Positions 1-9,278 are shown, counted from the first letter of the stretch. The stretch is 64,000 nt of DNA from Kitasatospora paranensis (GCF_039544005.1 NZ_BAABKV010000001.1:62001-126000); one strand, 5' to 3'. The notes: generated by a model from the letters alone, not told the origin. Numbers and translations: made by a program.

Positions 1-237
1 GTCCGCCGAAGGGCGGTGGCTGATGGAGATCATGGTGAACGTGACCTGCGGCTCGCCGTCCAGGCCGTAGGTGCGGGCGACTGTGCGCATCGCGGCCTCG
101 ACGTCCTCGGTGCCCTGGCCGTCGGCGAGCAGCAGCTCGCCCGCGTCCAGGGCCAGGCCCAGGACGCGGGCTGACCGCCGCTGCCGGTCCGGCTCGGTCG
201 CGTGCCGACCGGCGGCATGGGACCGGTTGCGAAGCAT
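1..237 (-). CDS. Threonine/serine exporter family protein, N-terminal part, cut by window edge
   Basis: This is the N-terminal part of a ThrE-type exporter, an inner-membrane protein that exports threonine and serine. The reading frame shows the family signature: a helix with LALDAGELLLADGQGTEDVE, then AAMRTVARTYGLD and VTFTMISISHRPS. In the family this cytoplasmic segment precedes the membrane helices, which lie outside the window. I chose the ATG at 237; an in-frame GTG at 282 is possible. It lies directly downstream of marC on the same strand, so the two are probably co-transcribed. Recognition rests on the N-terminal motif only. Confidence 0.7.
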   Translation of the reverse strand, partial: MLRNRSHAAGRHATEPDRQRRSARVLGLALDAGELLLADGQGTEDVEAAMRTVARTYGLDGEPQVTFTMISISHRPSAD

Positions 238-284
238 GTGCAGGCGGCGGTGCCTGCCGGGGTGGAGGGTTGTTGAGGGCACGG

Positions 285-941
285 TCACAGGGAGTTCAGG
301 ACGTCGTCGACCAGGCGGGTGCCGCCGCTGGCGATCAGGGTGACCGCGATGGCGGTGAGCAGGATCCCGGCGACCCGGTCCAGGATGGCCGCGGTGCTCG
401 GGGAGACGCGGCGCACGAGGTGGCCGGAGAGGTAGAGGGTGATGCCGGTGACCGCGGCGTAGGCCAGGCCCGCGACGGTCATGGCGATGCCGGCCTTCCA
501 GCCGGACACATCCGCGCGGTAGGCGACGAAGAAGCCGAAGGTGGTGCCGCCGAAGGTGAGCGGGAACGTGAGCGGGGTGAACACGATGGACCGCCACGGC
601 GCTTTCGGGCCTCTGGCCGCCGCCGTGTCGTCGGGGGCCCGCGGGGAGGATCCGGAGCCGGTCATCATCGGCACGGCGGCCAGGATCAGCGCGATGCCAC
701 CCGTGGCCGAGAGCGCGGCGGTGCTGATTCCGAGCAGTTCCAGCAGTGGCTCCCCCACCCACAGCGCCAGCAGCATGAGGATGGTGACGTTGCGGAACAG
801 GCCGAACGACAGTTGGCGCTGTTCCTTCGGGGTGTAGCCCTCCATGTAGGGCAGGTAGGAGGAGAGGGCGGCGATCGGGCTGTAGAGCGCGAACAGGGCC
901 AGGAACAGCAGTAGGGCGTGGCCCCAGTGGAACTCCGACAC
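285..941 (-). CDS. MarC family (UPF0056) integral membrane protein
   Basis: This 218-residue protein has about six hydrophobic helices and the length of the MarC/UPF0056 family. Recognisable parts are the first helix (GHALLLFLALFALYSPIAAL), the segment with GYTPKEQRQLSFGLF, and the paired IPLTF-like motif FTPLTFPLTFGGTT near residue 125. A charged Ser/Pro/Ala-rich loop at residues 98-115 separates the halves. The start is GTG at 941 with GGGAGG just upstream. The cellular role of MarC proteins is unsettled; an efflux-like function is assumed in annotation but not proven. It lies between arginine deiminase and the thrE-like gene, all on the minus strand. Confidence 0.85.
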   Translation of the reverse strand: MSEFHWGHALLLFLALFALYSPIAALSSYLPYMEGYTPKEQRQLSFGLFRNVTILMLLALWVGEPLLELLGISTAALSATGGIALILAAVPMMTGSGSSPRAPDDTAAARGPKAPWRSIVFTPLTFPLTFGGTTFGFFVAYRADVSGWKAGIAMTVAGLAYAAVTGITLYLSGHLVRRVSPSTAAILDRVAGILLTAIAVTLIASGGTRLVDDVLNSL

Positions 942-969
942 GGGTGCCTCCCGGGTGTGAGGGTGCGCG

Positions 970-2231
970 TCAGTAGTCGACGGGGTCGCGGGTGAGGGGG
1001 CAGGTCATGCAGTGTCCGCCGCCGCGGCCGCGCCCGAGCTCGGCGCCGACGATGGTGATCACCTCGACGCCGGCCTTGCGCAGCAGGGTGTTGGTCTGGG
1101 TGTTGCGGTCGTAGGTGAAGACGACGCCGGGTTCGACGGCGACGGCGTTGTTGCCGCTGTCCCACTGCTGGCGCTCGGAGGCATAGACGTCGCCGCCGGT
1201 CTCGATCACGCGCAGACCGCCGCTGATGCCCAGGGCCTCGGCGACGATGTCGGTGAACGCCCGGTCGCCCTCGTCGGTCACCTCCACGCCTGGTGCCTTA
1301 TCCACGGGGCGCAGCGAGAAGGTGTGCACCGCGTTCATGATGGCCGGGTGCTGGGTGACGATGTCGCGGTCGGCGAAGGTGAACACCGTGTCGAGGTGCA
1401 TGGCGGCGCGCAGCCGGGGCATTCCGGCCACCACCACCTGCCGGGCGGCGCCCCGGGCGAAGAGTGCGGCGGCGACCTGGGTGATCGCCTGCCGGGAGGT
1501 GCGCTCGCTCATGCCCATCAGGACGACGCCGTTTCCGACCGGCATGATGTCGCCGCCCTCGAAGGTGGCCTGGCCCCACTCCCGCTCGGGGTCGCCCCAC
1601 CAGACGGTGGAGGTGCGGTAGTCGGGGTGGAAGGAGTAGACCGCCTTCATCAGCAGGGTCTCGTCGTGGCGGGCCGGCCAGTAGAGCGGGTTGAGGGTGA
1701 GTCCGCCGTAGAGCCAGCAGGTGGTGTCGCGGGTGTAGAGGGTGTTCGGCAGCGGCGGCATCAGGTACTCGCGGGTGCCGGTCGCCTCCTGGCGAGGGCC
1801 AGGTGGCCGGTGCGGAAGTCCTCGGGCAGGTCCGTGGTGGCCAGGCCGCCGATCAGGTACTCCGCGAGTTCGCGCGGGGCCAGCGTCTCCAGGTACGCCC
1901 GGGTGCCGTCGATCAGACCGAGGCCGACCTCGTTGGCGGTGATCTTCCGGTCGAGCAGCCAGCCGCGGGCCTCGGGGAGGGCGACGGTCTGCGCGAGGAG
2001 GTCGTGCAGTTCGACCACCTCGACGCCGCGGGTGCGGAGCTTGTTGACGAAGTCGGCGTGGTCGCGCTGGGCGTTCTCCACCCACATCACGTCGTCGAAC
2101 AGCAGGTCGTCGGAGTTGGTCGGGGTGAGCCGGCGATGGGCCAGGCCCGGCGCGCACACCAGGACCTTGCGCAGCCGGCCGACCTCCGAGTGGACACCGA
2201 ACGGCACTGTTGTCGCATCAGTCATGATCAT
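970..2231 (-). pseudogene. arcA: Arginine deiminase, one frameshift
   Basis: Arginine deiminase hydrolyses L-arginine to citrulline and ammonia in the cytoplasm. The N-terminal frame (to about residue 145) carries [13 protein letters not shown] and [16 protein letters not shown]. The rest, in the next frame, carries [21 protein letters not shown], the MHLDTVFTF segment and the C-terminal catalytic-Cys loop [10 protein letters not shown]. The combined length of about 420 residues matches the family. The shift is near 1790; one extra C in the GCCAG stretch restores ALAQEATG. No arcB or arcC lies nearby, so here it would feed nitrogen supply or acid resistance rather than a full ADI pathway. I think the enzyme is intact and the shift is a base error. 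Confidence 0.85.
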
Positions 2232-2282
2232 CCTCAGTCTCCAAGACGGTGTGCCGGCTGACTCGGGGAGCGGGTTCTGCGC

Positions 2283-3426
2283 TCATGCCGGGGCGAAACG
2301 CAGAACGGCCGCGCAGCCGTCGTCGGCCATGCCCTCGGGAATCTCCGAGAAGGAGGCGCCGCCCATCGTCGCGGCCCGCAGCAGTAGGGGTGCGGCCAGG
2401 GCCTGGACGGCGGCCGCAGCATTGTCGAGGGCCTCGGGTGCGCTGTCGACCAGCAGGGGTTGGCGCCGGCCGACCACTTGAGCGGGTCGGCGGTGCGGTC
2501 CTCACTCAGCAGCAGCGTGGCCACCCGCCCTTCGGCCAGGGCCGTGCTGACGGCCGGCATGCCGTGCACCGCCATGCCCTGGGCCCGGGCGCTCTCGAAC
2601 TCGGCCGCCGCGGCGGCGTGGCTGCGCTCGGACGCCGCTCGGAGTGCCTTGTCGACCGCCTCGCGCAGGACGGCGAGGGCGTCCTCTCCCCGCGGCCGCC
2701 CGGCACCTCGACCACCTCGGCGTGGCCCCGCCAGCCGGCGAGTTCCTCGCGCAGGATCGCGGTCGCCTTCGGGTCACCGCCCACGAAGACCAAGGCGGCA
2801 CCGACCGCCTCGCACGCCTCGGCGATCTCGGTGGCGACACCGGCGGCGTTCCTGGTCCACACGTTGACGGTCCGGCGGTGGTAGGAGGCCATGTTCGCGC
2901 CGCCGGCCCGCACCCGGGTGATGTGCAGCGTGCTGCCACTGAAGGTGCGGCTGGTGGCCGGATCGAGGGCGCCTGCCGGGAAGGCGTCGACGTCCGCGCC
3001 CTCCCGATCGAGGGCAACCATCACGTAGGGAAGCTGGTGATCGAGGTCGAACGCTGTTTCCAGCGGATCGGCGACCGGACCCACGACAGCCCGGTCGCGG
3101 GCCGGCGGACGCGCGAGTGTGAACGCACCGAGCATCCGGCCGTCGGCAGCGAACAGAGACTCGCCCTGCGGACCCACCAAGTGCGGCGATCCCCCGACCG
3201 CACCGTCCAGCACCAGCAGGGTGGGCTCGTCCGCGCCCTGCTGCTCCAGATCCCGGCGCAGGGCACGCCAACCGGTCGCCACCCGGTGATCCGCGTCCTG
3301 GTCCTCCCGACTGGTGTCCAGATGCACCGACACAACGAGATCGGACGCGGTGTAGAGCGGACGGAAGAGGTCGAGATCCACGAGACCCTCCGGAGTCACA
3401 ACGGCTGAGCAAGGCCGTCTCCACAC
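2283..3426 (-). pseudogene. baeRF/Rv2629-type (Vms1/Ankzf1-like) protein, two frameshifts
   Basis: The protein resembles the actinobacterial Rv2629 family, part of the bacterial archaeo-eukaryotic release-factor (baeRF) group, annotated elsewhere as Vms1/Ankzf1-family peptidyl-tRNA hydrolase and thought to act on stalled or resting ribosomes. Visible parts are VVSVHLDTSREDQDADHRVA near the start, LLVLDGAVGG, HLPY-like DHQLPYVMVALDREGADV, then SYHRRTVNVWTRNA and LVFVGGDPKATAIL of the eRF1-like core. The last third (AVHGMPAVSTALAEGRVATL, then PLLLRAATMGGASFSEIPEG) is reached only through shifts near 2690 and 2465. Combined length of about 380 residues is normal. It is the first gene of the minus-strand run before arcA, fitting a stress locus. 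Confidence 0.7.
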
Positions 3427-3636
3427 GGAGCACTTGCCGCCTTATCGGACGATTTGCCCTTATTGTTGGCGGGCAGAATGGGGACCACCCCTCGCAGCGT
3501 TGCTGCACCGATGGGGCCGTGCGGGCGCAGCAGCCGACCGCGGCAATCCTGCTCGTACCGGCCGTCCGGGTGACCGGGCACGGCAGTGAGCGATCTGGCC
3601 GCACCACGTGGGCTCCACGGCGCACCGGAGGTGCGA

Positions 3637-4007
3637 TCAGCCCAAGTTGCGGCGGGCGATGTCGGCATTGAGTGCGGTGGCGAAGGCGCACCAGGCGGCG
3701 TAGGGAGTCAGAGCGGCGGCGGTGGGGTTGGTACGGGCGGCGCGCCGGACAAGGTCGGCGTTGCTGAGGTCGAGCAGGGCACTGCCCGCCAGAGCGGCCG
3801 CCGGGCTGCGGCACTGGAAGCACAGCCAGTTCCAGGCAGCGTTGAGCGAGAGGTCGACACCGAGGAGACCGCCAGAGCGCGCCGATCGCGGCCGGACGCG
3901 GCGGTCAGGGCCCGGCCCGCGGCCCAGGCGATGGAGGCGTACAGCAGAGTCCGCACGACGCCGAACGCCCAGGAGGGCGGCTGCCAGGGCGGCTTGGCAA
4001 GCGAACG
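3637..4007 (-). pseudogene. TspO/MBR family protein remnant, 5'-truncated and frameshifted
   Basis: The minus strand encodes most of a TspO/MBR tryptophan-rich sensory protein, a five-helix membrane protein that binds porphyrins. The signature SLAKPPWQPPSWAFGVVRTL corresponds to the family's KPPW-PP-W-FGPVW motif. After a frameshift near 3880 the C-terminal helices follow: LNAAWNWLCFQCRSPAAALA and PYAAWCAFATALNADIARRN, ending at the TGA at 3637-3639. The first helix and start codon are missing; the frame runs directly into a SulP fragment on the other strand at about 4007. About 123 residues remain of the usual 150-170. Confidence 0.65.
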
Positions 4008-4130
4008 GAGCTCGACGCCGTCGAGACCAAGTACGCCCAGCGCGGCAAGACGGTGGAGATCACGGGGCTCAACGACCCCAGCGCCGGCCTCCACGGCAGG
4101 CTCAGCGGCGACCTCGCCGGCAGCCACTGA
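4008..4130 (+). pseudogene. C-terminal tail of a SulP-type anion transporter (STAS end), remnant
   Basis: An open stretch with no start codon reads ELDAVETKYAQRGKTVEITG, then LNDPSAGLHGRLSG, ending in TGA at 4128-4130. This matches the end of the STAS domain of SulP-family sulfate/bicarbonate transporters (…KTVEI-GLN-PSA-LH-RL). The whole membrane part is missing, and upstream DNA is the inverted tspO remnant, so this is the scar of a deletion. SulP genes often sit beside ArsR-type regulators and metal pumps, as here. Confidence 0.5.
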
Positions 4131-4267
4131 TCCTTGCCCCGCTCCGCAACGGTGGCCGCCCCGGCGTGACGGGGTGGCCACCGCCGTCTCGCGTCAACGT
4201 CGAGGACCCGGACCTCCGGCGCTCACGGCGACCACTGGTGGGACGACCGACGGCCCCGGGTGGCCGG

Positions 4268-4675
4268 TCAGGGCGCCGGCTGAGCCGCCAGGTCGTCCGC
4301 GAGGTCGGCGCCCTCGGCGCCGGCGGCGTCGCTGAGTCCGAGCCGCAGGTGCTCGGTGTGGTAGACGGCCTGGTCGAGGAGTTCGGCGACGTGGTTGTCG
4401 TACAGCGCGTAGACCACCGAGCGGCCCTGGCGGGTGCCGACGACCAGGCCGAGGTTGCGCAGGAGCCGCAGCTGGTGGGAGCAGGCGGACTGTTCCATGC
4501 CGACGGCGTAGGCGAGTTCGGTGGCTGCGCAGGGCCCTTCGCGCAGGCGGGCGAGGATCAGCAGCCGGGACGGCGTCGCGAGAGCCTGCAGGGTGGTCGC
4601 CACGCGGGCGGCATTGTCCGCGTCGAGGCGGATGCGCGGGGCGGTGTTCTTCTCGGAGGCGGCTCCATGACCCAT
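4268..4675 (-). CDS. ArsR/SmtB family metal-sensing repressor
   Basis: This 135-residue winged-helix repressor of the ArsR/SmtB family dissociates from DNA on binding metal. The core runs ATTLQALATPSRLLILARLR, then the recognition helix MEQSACSHQLRLLRNLGLV and the wing RQGRSVVYALYD. The C-terminal alpha-5 helix carries DNHVAELLDQAVYHTEH, the D-x-H…H-x-x-H/E arrangement of alpha-5 sensors such as CzrA/NmtR, which respond to Zn, Co or Ni; the alpha-3 Cys pair of the CadC type is not evident. It diverges from a P1B-ATPase gene 103 bp away, the usual target of such a sensor, but that ATPase is truncated here, so the repressor may have no remaining local target. Confidence 0.88.
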   Translation of the reverse strand: MGHGAASEKNTAPRIRLDADNAARVATTLQALATPSRLLILARLREGPCAATELAYAVGMEQSACSHQLRLLRNLGLVVGTRQGRSVVYALYDNHVAELLDQAVYHTEHLRLGLSDAAGAEGADLADDLAAQPAP

Positions 4676-4710
4676 GGGCCAATACTACAGATGACGCATG
4701 AAGGACTGTT

Positions 4711-4726
4711 CATACGTTCCTGTATG
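4711..4726. promoter_or_regulatory. Candidate ArsR operator in the divergent promoter region
   Basis: An inverted repeat CATAC-N6-GTATG lies midway between the arsR-like start (4675) and the ATPase start (4778), in an AT-richer patch. ArsR/SmtB proteins bind imperfect palindromes in such regions. The assignment is by position. Confidence 0.5.
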
Positions 4727-4777
4727 TTGGACGGAGTCGTCCGTTCTGCCCTGACCTGAGCGAAGGGTCCGCTTGCC

Positions 4778-5394
4778 ATGCCTTCCTCCGCCCTGATCGA
4801 GCGGCCCGCGCCCGAGATGGCCGCCGCGTCCGCCGGCGCCGCCCCGCGGCGGCGCACGCGGATCGTGGCGCTGCCCGAGGCCCGCTGGGCGGCGGCCTCG
4901 ACGGCGCTGTTCCTGATCGCGCTGCCGCTCCAGCTGACCGGCGCCCCGGCCTGGGTCTGGGGGCCGCTGTACGCCCTCGCGTACGCCACGGGTGGCTGGG
5001 AGCCTGCCTGGGCCGGGCTGCAGTCGCTGCGGGAGAAGACGCTGGACGTCGACCTGCTGATGATCGTCGCCGCCTTGGGCGCCGCCGCGGTCGGGCAGGT
5101 GATGGACGGCGCCCTGCTGATCGTCATCTTCGCCACCTCCGGCGCCCTGGAGGCGATCGCCACCGCCCGCACCGCGGACTCGGTGCACGGCCTGCTCGAC
5201 CTCGCCCCCGCCACCGCCACCCGGTTGCTCGACGACGGCGCCGAGGAGACCGTGCCGACCGAGGCCCTCGAGGTTGGCGACACCGTACTGGTCCGCCCGG
5301 GCGAGCGGATCGGCGCCGACGGCCGTGTCCTGGACGGCGCGAGCGACGTCGGCCAGGCCACGATCACCGGCGAGCCCCTGCCCGTCGCCAAGGT
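4778..5394 (+). pseudogene. P1B-type metal-transporting ATPase, N-terminal third only
   Basis: The first 205 or so residues match a heavy-metal P-type ATPase: an Arg-rich start, two hydrophobic helices (WAAASTALFLIALPLQLTG, WVWGPLYALAYATGG), the TLDVDLLMIVAALGAAAVGQ helix pair, and the actuator domain up to VGQATITGEPLPVAK (TGE phosphatase loop). At about 5394 similarity stops abruptly. The phosphorylation site DKTGT, the ATP-binding domain and the last helices are absent, so the product cannot pump. Such pumps normally have 600-750 residues. The junction leads into an unrelated MFS remnant, so this is a genuine truncation, not a base error. Confidence 0.8.
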
Positions 5395-5559
5395 CAGCGG
5401 TGGAGCACCATCCCCCTCACGGCCGGTGTCCACGTGGCCATGTCTTTCACCGTCTGCGGGTCAATCGGTCGCAACAGCAACGCCGCGAGACCGACCAGCG
5501 GCCTTCTGCCCGCCGGATGCGGTTCTCCCCACAGCCTTTCCGGGCGGTCCTCGGCGCAT

Positions 5560-5770
5560 CCGTCCGAGAGCGTGTTCACCACCAGCAGCGAGACGGTGCT
5601 CCCCGCCATCGTCCAACCCGAAGCCCTCACCAAGGCGAACGGACAGTTCAACACCCCCACGAGGGTGACCGGCCGGTTCATCGCCCCACCCTCGCCGGCT
5701 GGCCGACCGCCATCGCCATGCCCCTCACCTTCCTGAGCGCCGGCGCCGGCCACCCCGGCTCGATGCTCCA
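5560..5770 (+). pseudogene. MFS transporter fragment (EntS-like)
   Basis: A short stretch reads VFTTSSETVLPAIVQPEALT, then KANGQFNTPTRVTGRFIAPP, then in another frame LAGWPTAIAMPLTFLSAG. This matches the ETLFDTA…ILPALVP-LA-ANG…N-F-GPPLGG loop between helices 4 and 5 of EntS-like MFS exporters. Everything on either side is missing. It is a decayed piece between the truncated ATPase and an IS630 remnant. Confidence 0.45.
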
Positions 5771-5879
5771 ACTGGCCCTACCTCACAAGGACGCCGGCCG
5801 CGCACCACCGGCGTCGGCACCGCCCTCGGCCCCCGACCGCCCACCGCCCCGAACAACACCCGGGCAGCGCCCCGATGCT

Positions 5880-6060
5880 GTGCGCCCCACGCATCGCCTG
5901 GGGCCTGTCGTTCATCGCACCCGTCCTGTTCCACAAAGGTGTGGATCACGCCCCGGACCCGGTCCGGGCTGGTGAACGTCACCTCCGCGATCTTCGCCAA
6001 GGGCACGCCCTGCGCGGACCACAGCACCGTCATCGATCTCGCCCTGTCGGGTGGCGCTGG
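5880..6060 (-). pseudogene. IS630 family transposase, N-terminal helix-turn-helix fragment
   Basis: The minus strand reads MTVLWSAQGVPLAKIAEVTF, then TSPDRVRGVIHTF. This is the N-terminal helix-turn-helix of IS630-family transposases (ASAQG-PV-KIAEVTFTS-DRVR-VIH-F). The following residues (VEQDGCDERQAPGDAWGAQH) no longer match, and the DDE catalytic domain is absent. It probably marks the event that produced the neighbouring scars. Confidence 0.5.
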
Positions 6061-6229
6061 GCGGTCAGGATGATCACGTGGCTGAACGCGTGCGGGACTG
6101 TCGGGCCATCGGCTGCCCTGGCCCGGGAGAACGTCACCCACAGCGCGGGGATCTCTCCTGCCGGGGTGCGCGGGGACCGGGGCCTCAAAGTGAGAGGGCC
6201 CCGGCCCCGCGCCGTACGAGAGGCTACGG

Positions 6230-7612
6230 TCACGCCACCGAAGTCGGCTCCTTCGCGGCGTCCTCGGCCCGAGCGTCTGCGTGCGTGTCCATCATCAGTT
6301 CGGGCGCGGGGCGCCGGAAGCCCTTCGTGAGGAAGGCCAGGTAGACGACGCCGATCGCCAGCCACACACCACCGATTTCCAGCGCCGTGCGGCCGAGCTG
6401 CGTGAGCAGATAGACGGAGACCGCAGCGCCGGCCAGTGGCAACACGAGGAATGTGAACAGGTTGTGCCGCCTGTTCTGCTTCCACTCCCGCACCAGGTAG
6501 CCGATGACGGAGATATTGACCAAGGCGAAGCCGAGGAAGGCGCCGAAGTTGATGAAGGAGGTGGCCGTGGCCAGGTCCAGCTTCATCGCGATGACACCGC
6601 CCGCCGCGGTGAGCACGAGCGGCATGACCGGCGTGCCGAGCTCGAAGGAGAGCTTGCCGAACACTCGGCGCGGCAGCACGCCGTCGCGACCCATCGCATA
6701 CATCAGGCGGGCCGTGGAGGCCTGCAGGGCGATACAGCTGGCGATGCCGCCCGCGAGGGAGATGAAGTTGACGATGTTGGCGTACGTCTCGCCGCCGATG
6801 AGCCGCTTGATGTCCCAGGCGGCTGCGTCCTCGTTCTTGAACTCTCCTCCAGGATGAACGAGTTGGAGCAAGAAGGACAGGACCAGGAAGATCGCGCCCG
6901 CAGCCACGACGCAGCCGATGATGCCGCGGCCGACGGTCTTGGCGCCGTCTTTGGTCTCCTCGCCGAGCGTGGACACTGCGTCGAAGCCGAGGAAGGAGTA
7001 GGCGGCGATGGCGGCGGCCGAAGTGATCGCGCCGATGGAGGTGTGCGAGTTCCAGAGCGAGTCGGTGACCGGGCCCGTGTCATGCCTTGCGAGATAGACG
7101 AGGCACAGCGCGGCGAAGAGGATCAGCGAACCGATGGCGACGGCCATCAGGACCCTGTTGACGCGGTTGGCAAGTTTCATGCCGAAGGCGTTGATGCCGG
7201 TGGTCAGGGCGACGACGACAATCAGCCAGACCCACTTGGGCACGGCCGGAAACTGCGCCTGGAAGTAGATCGCCTGGATCAGCCAGCCGACCATGGGGAT
7301 GAAGAAGTAGTCGAGCAGCATCGCCCATCCGGCGAGAAACCCGATGCGGCTGTCGAGCATCTTACGGGCGTAGGAGTAGACAGACCCCGCGCCCGGCACG
7401 ATGCGCGACATCTTCGCGTACGACAGGCCCGTCAGCAGCATCGCGACGGTGGCGACGGCGTACGCAGTCGGGGACGCGCCGTTGCTGGTCGCGGCGATGA
7501 CACCGAACGTCGTGACCACGATTCCGGGCGATATATACGCCAAGCCGAACAGGATGACCGAGCCCAGGCTCAGGTCGCCCTTGAGGCGGGCGGAAGTCTG
7601 GGCTTCACTCAT
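6230..7612 (-). CDS. APC family amino acid permease
   Basis: This 460-residue membrane protein has about twelve helices and belongs to the amino acid-polyamine-organocation (APC) superfamily of proton- or cation-coupled amino acid carriers. The helix-1 signature GLAYISPGIVVTTFGVIAA with an unwound Gly-rich centre is clear, as are GAGSVYSYARKML, the helix-6 segment AIAAYSFLGFDAVSTLGEET and the later helices. The Ser start overlaps the 3' end of the upstream carbon-nitrogen hydrolase by 8 nt, so both are translated from one transcript. The pair probably takes up and deamidates a small amide or amino acid; the substrate cannot be told from sequence. The frame is intact, which makes it a useful contrast with the broken neighbours. 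Confidence 0.88.
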   Translation of the reverse strand: MSEAQTSARLKGDLSLGSVILFGLAYISPGIVVTTFGVIAATSNGASPTAYAVATVAMLLTGLSYAKMSRIVPGAGSVYSYARKMLDSRIGFLAGWAMLLDYFFIPMVGWLIQAIYFQAQFPAVPKWVWLIVVVALTTGINAFGMKLANRVNRVLMAVAIGSLILFAALCLVYLARHDTGPVTDSLWNSHTSIGAITSAAAIAAYSFLGFDAVSTLGEETKDGAKTVGRGIIGCVVAAGAIFLVLSFLLQLVHPGGEFKNEDAAAWDIKRLIGGETYANIVNFISLAGGIASCIALQASTARLMYAMGRDGVLPRRVFGKLSFELGTPVMPLVLTAAGGVIAMKLDLATATSFINFGAFLGFALVNISVIGYLVREWKQNRRHNLFTFLVLPLAGAAVSVYLLTQLGRTALEIGGVWLAIGVVYLAFLTKGFRRPAPELMMDTHADARAEDAAKEPTSVA

Positions 7613-8486
7613 CGCTGGTGTCCTGTCGGAGGGAGGCGGGGGTCCACGTGTTCGGGTCGATGCTGCCGCCGTACAGCGGCAGCGAGACGCTCTGGTCGCC
7701 GGGGCGCCACTGCTGCCACATCCGGTTCAGGCCGGCGGTGCCGTAGCGGCGTACGGTGCCGACCTCGTCGAGGTCGATCACGTCGGTGAGGGTGAGGTCG
7801 CCGTCGGCCGGGGCCTCGGAGCGGACGGTGCCCTGCGGGTCGACGAGCAGGCTGCGGCCGACGCCCGAGGGGGCGGCGGCATTGACGCTGGCGACGAAGA
7901 CCTGGTTGGCGATGGCGTTCGCGCGATTGAGGACGACCTCCTGGGCGCGGTCGCTGGTCGACGTACGGACGACGTTGACGATCAGCTCGGCACCCATCCA
8001 GGCCAGATGCCGGGAGACCTCCGGGAACCAGGTGTCGTAGCAGATCGACAGACCGATCCGGCCCACGCCGGGCAGGTCGACGACCTTGAACTCGACGCCG
8101 GGCACCGTCGTCTCGTACGGACGCCAAGGGAAGACCTTGCGGTATACGGCCAGGCGCTTCCCTTCGGGCGAGTAGACCGGGGCGGTGTTGTACACAAGGC
8201 CGTCGTCCCCGAGCTCGTAGACGCTGCCGGGCACCAGCCAGATGCCGAGGTCGCCGGCGAGCCGCGAGAACAGGGCGTCACGGGGCCCGTCGACGGGCTC
8301 GGCGGCATCCTCGGGTGCGGCAGCGACACCGGCCGAGCGCTCGGCAAGGTGCAGTTCGGGGTAGACAACGAGCGCGCCGGGCGTGCGCAGTTTGACGCGG
8401 CGCTCCACGTCGGCGGCGAAGCCCGCCAGGTCGTCGGCCAGGCGGCCGGGCGCCTGGGCAAGGATCAGCGGCAGGGGGCGGGACAC
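7605..8486 (-). CDS. Carbon-nitrogen hydrolase (nitrilase superfamily amidase)
   Basis: A 293-residue cytoplasmic amidase/nitrilase-fold enzyme that hydrolyses a C-N bond through a Glu-Lys-Cys triad. The three catalytic positions are visible: Glu in VVYPELHLAE (about residue 44), Lys in VYRKVFPWRPYE, and Cys in IGLSICYDTWFPE. The length and order fit the superfamily; the ICYDTWFPE motif is closer to aliphatic-amidase/N-carbamoylase-like branches than to true nitrilases. It is the first gene of a two-gene unit with the APC permease and lies divergent from a TetR gene, which probably controls it through the palindrome at 8583-8597. Confidence 0.88.
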   Translation of the reverse strand: MSRPLPLILAQAPGRLADDLAGFAADVERRVKLRTPGALVVYPELHLAERSAGVAAAPEDAAEPVDGPRDALFSRLAGDLGIWLVPGSVYELGDDGLVYNTAPVYSPEGKRLAVYRKVFPWRPYETTVPGVEFKVVDLPGVGRIGLSICYDTWFPEVSRHLAWMGAELIVNVVRTSTSDRAQEVVLNRANAIANQVFVASVNAAAPSGVGRSLLVDPQGTVRSEAPADGDLTLTDVIDLDEVGTVRRYGTAGLNRMWQQWRPGDQSVSLPLYGGSIDPNTWTPASLRQDTSDE

Positions 8487-8582
8487 GAGGGATCACAGCC
8501 AATCGAGCAGGAACAGGCAAGAAGAGTGGAAGAGGCAGGAGGGGCTTCCGTAGAGAGGAGCCTGCGCTCGGCCTCGTTTAAG

Positions 8583-8597
8583 CTAAATCAAATTTAG
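8583..8597. promoter_or_regulatory. Perfect palindrome, candidate TetR operator
   Basis: CTAAAT-CAA-ATTTAG, a perfect 6+6 inverted repeat flanked by TTTAAG and TTAATA, forms a strikingly AT-rich island in the 180-bp region between the amidohydrolase start (8486) and the TetR start (8667). TetR-family repressors bind such sites in divergent promoters. Confidence 0.6.
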
Positions 8598-8666
8598 TTA
8601 ATAGATGAGGGAAGCGTCAATGCCCTGTACCCGTGGGAACAGGTGCCGTGTGGCACGATCGTCGGC

Positions 8667-9278
8667 ATGTCCCGACCCAAGAACCAGGAAGCCCGCCGCA
8701 GCCAGCTGATCACCGCGGCGGCCAAGCAACTGCGTGAGAGCGGTGCGGCGCGGGTCAAGCTCCGCGACATCGCGCAGGAGGCGGAGGTTACCCCGGCGTC
8801 GGTCCTCTACTACTACCCGGACGTGCAGGACCTCTTCGTCGAGGTCTTCGCCCGCGGCGCCAACCGCTACTGCGCCGAGCGGGAGCGGCGAATCGGTGAG
8901 GCGGAGGGTGCCGTCGCCAGGCTGAGGGCGTGTGTGGCCTCGGGGGTGGTGTGGCCGGGCACCGCGGAGGAGACCAGCCGGCTGCTGTACGAATTGTTCC
9001 CGGTGGCGTTGCGCGACGAGACGGCGCACTCCATCCAGCGGGACTTCTTCGACCGGCAGGCCGCCCTGTATGAGGAAACTCTGGAGCAGGGCGCGCACAC
9101 CGGGGAGTTCACTCTCGCGGTGCCCGCGCCCCAGCTCGCGCGCACGTTTCTCGCGCTTGAGGACGGCTACGCCATGGAGGTGCTGGTCGGCGGCATCACC
9201 GCTGAGGAGGAGGAGCGGCGGCTGCTCACCTTCGCCCAGGTGGTCACCGGAAACGAGGGGTTGTCACCCTCGGCCTGA
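8667..9278 (+). CDS. TetR family transcriptional regulator
   Basis: A 203-residue TetR-type repressor. The N-terminal helix-turn-helix domain reads NQEARRSQLITAAAKQL, LRDIAQEAEVTPASVLYYY, PDVQDLFVEVF. The C-terminal helical domain binds an unknown ligand. I chose the ATG at 8667 (MSRPKNQ) because the second TetR of the window begins in the same way (MARQKNQ). It shares much sequence with that regulator (start 15480), including the AEDTY/EDGYAMEVLVG-like C-terminal end, so the two are paralogues serving adjacent catabolic units. The amidase-permease pair is its likely target, through the 8583-8597 palindrome. Confidence 0.87.
   Translation: MSRPKNQEARRSQLITAAAKQLRESGAARVKLRDIAQEAEVTPASVLYYYPDVQDLFVEVFARGANRYCAERERRIGEAEGAVARLRACVASGVVWPGTAEETSRLLYELFPVALRDETAHSIQRDFFDRQAALYEETLEQGAHTGEFTLAVPAPQLARTFLALEDGYAMEVLVGGITAEEEERRLLTFAQVVTGNEGLSPSA

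Noticed and set aside
3722..4759. Long plus-strand open frame opposite tspO and arsR
   Set aside because: Arg/Gly-rich composition typical of antisense frames in GC-rich genomes, no family motif, and it covers clear minus-strand genes.
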